Of a DNA stretch of 7,940 nucleotides, positions 5,843 through 7,940 are shown one piece after another. Location: contig DQVD01000340.1 of NCBI GenBank assembly GCA_015661935.1, positions 1 to 7,940 of the forward strand. The letters are read 5' to 3'. Position 1 is the first letter of the stretch. Every line of letters begins with the position of its first letter. This DNA is from Desulfocapsa sulfexigens (lineage in GTDB: Bacteria > Desulfobacterota > Desulfobulbia > Desulfobulbales > Desulfocapsaceae). The position numbers and the translations under genes were made by a program. Below the pieces are notes generated by a model, which saw nothing but the letters and a program-made list of their open reading frames with translations, had not been told where the DNA came from and searched no databases.

Positions 5843-7372
5843 TTAAGGCAAAATTACCTGTGCCAGGGATGCTGCACCGCTCTGTATTCCATTGACCTGT
5901 TCAAGGAGATTGGCCACGCTGGCATGCATGACATTGAGAAACGGTTTCGGCCCAAAACCTATCCAGAAGACAAGAAGTAATAGCGGTGTCAAGGTAATAA
6001 TTTCCCTGGCATTCAAATCCGACAGGCCAATATGTGAAGGATTGTTCGTCCCCCCCCATATTAATTTTTGCAACATACGCAACATATAGGCGGCAGCCAG
6101 GATTGCCCCGGGAATGGCGCAAGCGGCTATCAGTTTTGTATCAGCAAAAGCACCTGCAAGAATCATAAACTCGCCTATAAAACTATTTGTGCCGGGAAAT
6201 GCCAGGGATGAAAGTGAGAAAAAGGTCAGGAAAGTCACATAGACAGGCATATACTTGCCAATCCCGGCATTCAGATGAAGCTCCCTGGTATGGGTCCTTT
6301 CGTAAATCATCCCGACACAGAGAAATAGAGCACCGGTGGTAATACCATGATTGATCATTTGCAGGATTGCCCCTTCCATGCCAATGGTATTGAAGACAAA
6401 AATTCCCAGAGTAACAAAGCCCATGTGGCCCACACTGGAATAGGCAATCAATTTTTTCATATCACTCTGGGCGAGAGCCGTAAAACCGCCGTACAGGATG
6501 CCGGCTATTGACAACCATAAAAGAAAAGGTGCAAAAGTAACGCTGGCTTCAGGGGTAATAGGCATGCAGAACCGCAGGAAACCATAGGTTCCCATTTTCA
6601 GGAGCACACTTGCCAGAATCACACTTCCGGCAGTAGGGGCCTGTACATGGGCTGCAGGTAACCATGTATGGAAAGGGAACATGGGAACCTTGATGGCAAA
6701 AGCAAGGAAAAAGGCGATAAACACCCACATTTGAAAGGTAGAAGAATAATCCTGTCCCATCATGAGCGGGATACTAAAGGTATGAGGATCCGTATTAAAA
6801 TAGAGCGCAATGATTGCCACGAGCATCATCACCGAACCAGCCAGGGTGTAGAGAAAAAACTTAATAGAGGCGTAGATCTTGCGATCTCCGCCCCAGATAC
6901 CGATAAGAAGAAACATGGGGATGAGAGTTGCTTCCCAGACAACATAGAAAAATACAAAATCCAGGGCCATGAACACGCCAAGCATGGACGCTTCAATGAG
7001 CAGAAGCAGGAACAGGAACGTCCTTACCCTGGTTTTAATGTAGTTCCAGGAACAGAGTACACAAAGCGGCATTAGCAAGGTCGTCATCAAGACAAGCAGC
7101 AGGCTGATGCCGTCTATCCCCAAGGTATAATAAACATTCAGGGATGGAATCCAGGCATGGTGCTCAGCAAACTGATATTTATGGGTGGTTGGATCAAACT
7201 TAAAATAAAGAGGCAGGGAAACAACCGCTGTCAGGATGGTCACACCCAGAGTCCAATATTTCTGACGCTCTTCTTCCGAAATGAAAAATAAGACAAAGCC
7301 TCCTGCCAGCGGCAGAAGCATCAGGATACTCAGGATGCCTGGCCCATAGTCATTCATTATCAAAAAATCCAT
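5843..7372 (-). CDS. nuoM: NADH-quinone oxidoreductase subunit M (NuoM)
   Basis: Antiporter-like, proton-channel subunit of the complex I membrane arm. It has 509 aa (E. coli NuoM is of similar size) with about 14 hydrophobic segments. The proton-transmission residues are all visible: E147 in VVWEATLIPMF (TM5 Glu), K228 in FAIKVPMFPFHTWLP (TM7 Lys), K259 in SVLLKMGTYGF (TM8 Lys), and E401 in TNSFIGEFMIL. Glu rather than Lys at this last site is diagnostic of NuoM as against NuoL or NuoN. The start ATG lies 8 bases beyond the nuoK stop with AGGA (7379-7382) six bases upstream. A run of eight G on the coding strand (plus C at 6050-6057) encodes W-G-G near residues 439-441. The frame is intact. 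Confidence 0.96.
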   Translation of the reverse strand: MDFLIMNDYGPGILSILMLLPLAGGFVLFFISEEERQKYWTLGVTILTAVVSLPLYFKFDPTTHKYQFAEHHAWIPSLNVYYTLGIDGISLLLVLMTTLLMPLCVLCSWNYIKTRVRTFLFLLLLIEASMLGVFMALDFVFFYVVWEATLIPMFLLIGIWGGDRKIYASIKFFLYTLAGSVMMLVAIIALYFNTDPHTFSIPLMMGQDYSSTFQMWVFIAFFLAFAIKVPMFPFHTWLPAAHVQAPTAGSVILASVLLKMGTYGFLRFCMPITPEASVTFAPFLLWLSIAGILYGGFTALAQSDMKKLIAYSSVGHMGFVTLGIFVFNTIGMEGAILQMINHGITTGALFLCVGMIYERTHTRELHLNAGIGKYMPVYVTFLTFFSLSSLAFPGTNSFIGEFMILAGAFADTKLIAACAIPGAILAAAYMLRMLQKLIWGGTNNPSHIGLSDLNAREIITLTPLLLLVFWIGFGPKPFLNVMHASVANLLEQVNGIQSGAASLAQVILP

Positions 7373-7380
7373 CGTTAATC

Positions 7381-7683
7381 CTATCCTTTCAGTTCATTTA
7401 TTTCGTCTGAATAGACGGTTTGCCGGTTACGGTACAGAGCCACGACAATTCCCAGGCCGATGGCTGCCTCAGCGGCAGCAACAGCAATGATAAAAAATGT
7501 AAAGACCTGACCACCCAGATCAGTGAGATAATGGCTGAAGGCAACGAAGTTCAAATTTGCAGCATTCAACATAAGTTCAATGCAGAGAAACATGATAATC
7601 ACATTACGACGGGTCAAAAAACCATACATGCCGATGCAGAAAAGCATGGCGCTCAATGTCAAATACCAGGATACCGGAATCAT
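7381..7683 (-). CDS. nuoK: NADH-quinone oxidoreductase subunit K (NuoK)
   Basis: Small three-helix complex I subunit homologous to MrpC. It links NuoJ/NuoA to the antiporter-like subunits and carries part of the central charged axis. It is 100 aa, the usual length. The two family glutamates are present: E36 in [13 protein letters not shown] and E72 in [12 protein letters not shown], matching the E. coli positions. The C-terminus DEINELKG is typical. The start follows a strong AGGAGG-type ribosome binding site (about 7690-7697) and overlaps the nuoJ stop. Translation ends at TAG, but GAT-TAA follows immediately, so any readthrough would add only two residues. The TAG also overlaps the nuoM ribosome binding site. 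Identification is secure. Confidence 0.97.
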   Translation of the reverse strand: MIPVSWYLTLSAMLFCIGMYGFLTRRNVIIMFLCIELMLNAANLNFVAFSHYLTDLGGQVFTFFIIAVAAAEAAIGLGIVVALYRNRQTVYSDEINELKG

Positions 7684-7940
7684 TTCCGCTCCTCCTCTGT
7701 TGATGGTCCTGATCTCTCCTGCCGGTCCACAACCACCTCTTGTTTATCCTGCTTAGCCAGAAGAATTCCGCCGATTACTGCTACCAGCAGAATCAGGGCG
7801 ACTATCTCAAACGGCAGTAGATATGATGAAAAAAGTTCAGTACCCAGTGCCTTGGTATGCGTTACCTCGCGGATAGCATCAATGGTCCATTTTCCGCGCG
7901 TTCCAAGAATAAAAGACCGGCTACCCACCAGCAACATCAC
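7680..7940 (-). CDS. nuoJ: NADH-quinone oxidoreductase subunit J (NuoJ), C-terminal part, cut by window edge
   Basis: Membrane subunit of complex I that sits near the quinone-module/membrane-arm junction. Only the last 86 residues are visible. The frame stays open to the right edge, so the true start lies outside. The final transmembrane helix is at about residues 41-63 and carries the family pattern [16 protein letters not shown], with the conserved Glu at visible residue 45. A charged hydrophilic tail (about 65-86) follows. The TGA stop overlaps the nuoK ATG as ATGA, which implies translational coupling. NuoJ is usually about 165-185 aa, so roughly half is missing here. Identification rests on this helix, the charged tail and the position directly upstream of nuoK. 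Confidence 0.9.
   Translation of the reverse strand: MMLLVGSRSFILGTRGKWTIDAIREVTHTKALGTELFSSYLLPFEIVALILLVAVIGGILLAKQDKQEVVVDRQERSGPSTEEERK

Overview
This window is the distal, membrane-arm half of a complex I (nuo) operon, read entirely on the minus strand, followed by about 830 bases with no intact gene. The gene types suggest a Desulfobacterota (deltaproteobacterial, Desulfobulbales/Desulfobacterales-like) sulfur- or sulfate-metabolising bacterium. The grounds are a nuoJ-K-M block followed by two MrpD-type antiporter-like genes flanking a small membrane-protein gene, then nuoN. I recall this arrangement from that group; I did not search for it.

Layout in transcription order (right to left): nuoJ 3' end (7940-7680), nuoK (7683-7381), nuoM (7372-5843), an MrpD/NuoL-type subunit of 493 aa (5803-4322), an 87-aa two-helix protein (4325-4062), a 594-aa MrpD-type protein with a NuoL-like C-terminal extension (4069-2285), then nuoN (2280-835). 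Spacing is very tight, with ATGA overlaps, one 8-base overlap and gaps of 4 to 39 bases, so this is one translationally coupled transcript. The promoter must lie beyond the right edge.

The products form the proton-translocating arm. NuoJ and NuoK sit near the quinone module. NuoM, the 493-aa protein, the 594-aa protein and NuoN are four antiporter-like subunits, where canonical complex I has three (L, M, N). The 594-aa protein probably fills the distal NuoL position, because its C-terminus resembles the NuoL lateral helix.

The main anomaly is nuoN. It would be a normal 480-residue protein except for an in-frame TAG at codon 57 (2112-2110). Downstream, at 756-628, lies what looks like the broken N-terminus of a PEP/pyruvate-binding-domain protein with a TAA inside a recognisable motif. 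Bases 1-627 hold no convincing gene, but they contain two long imperfect hairpins and one minus frame with fewer stops than expected. The left end therefore looks like decaying DNA, unless the stops are sequence errors or are recoded.
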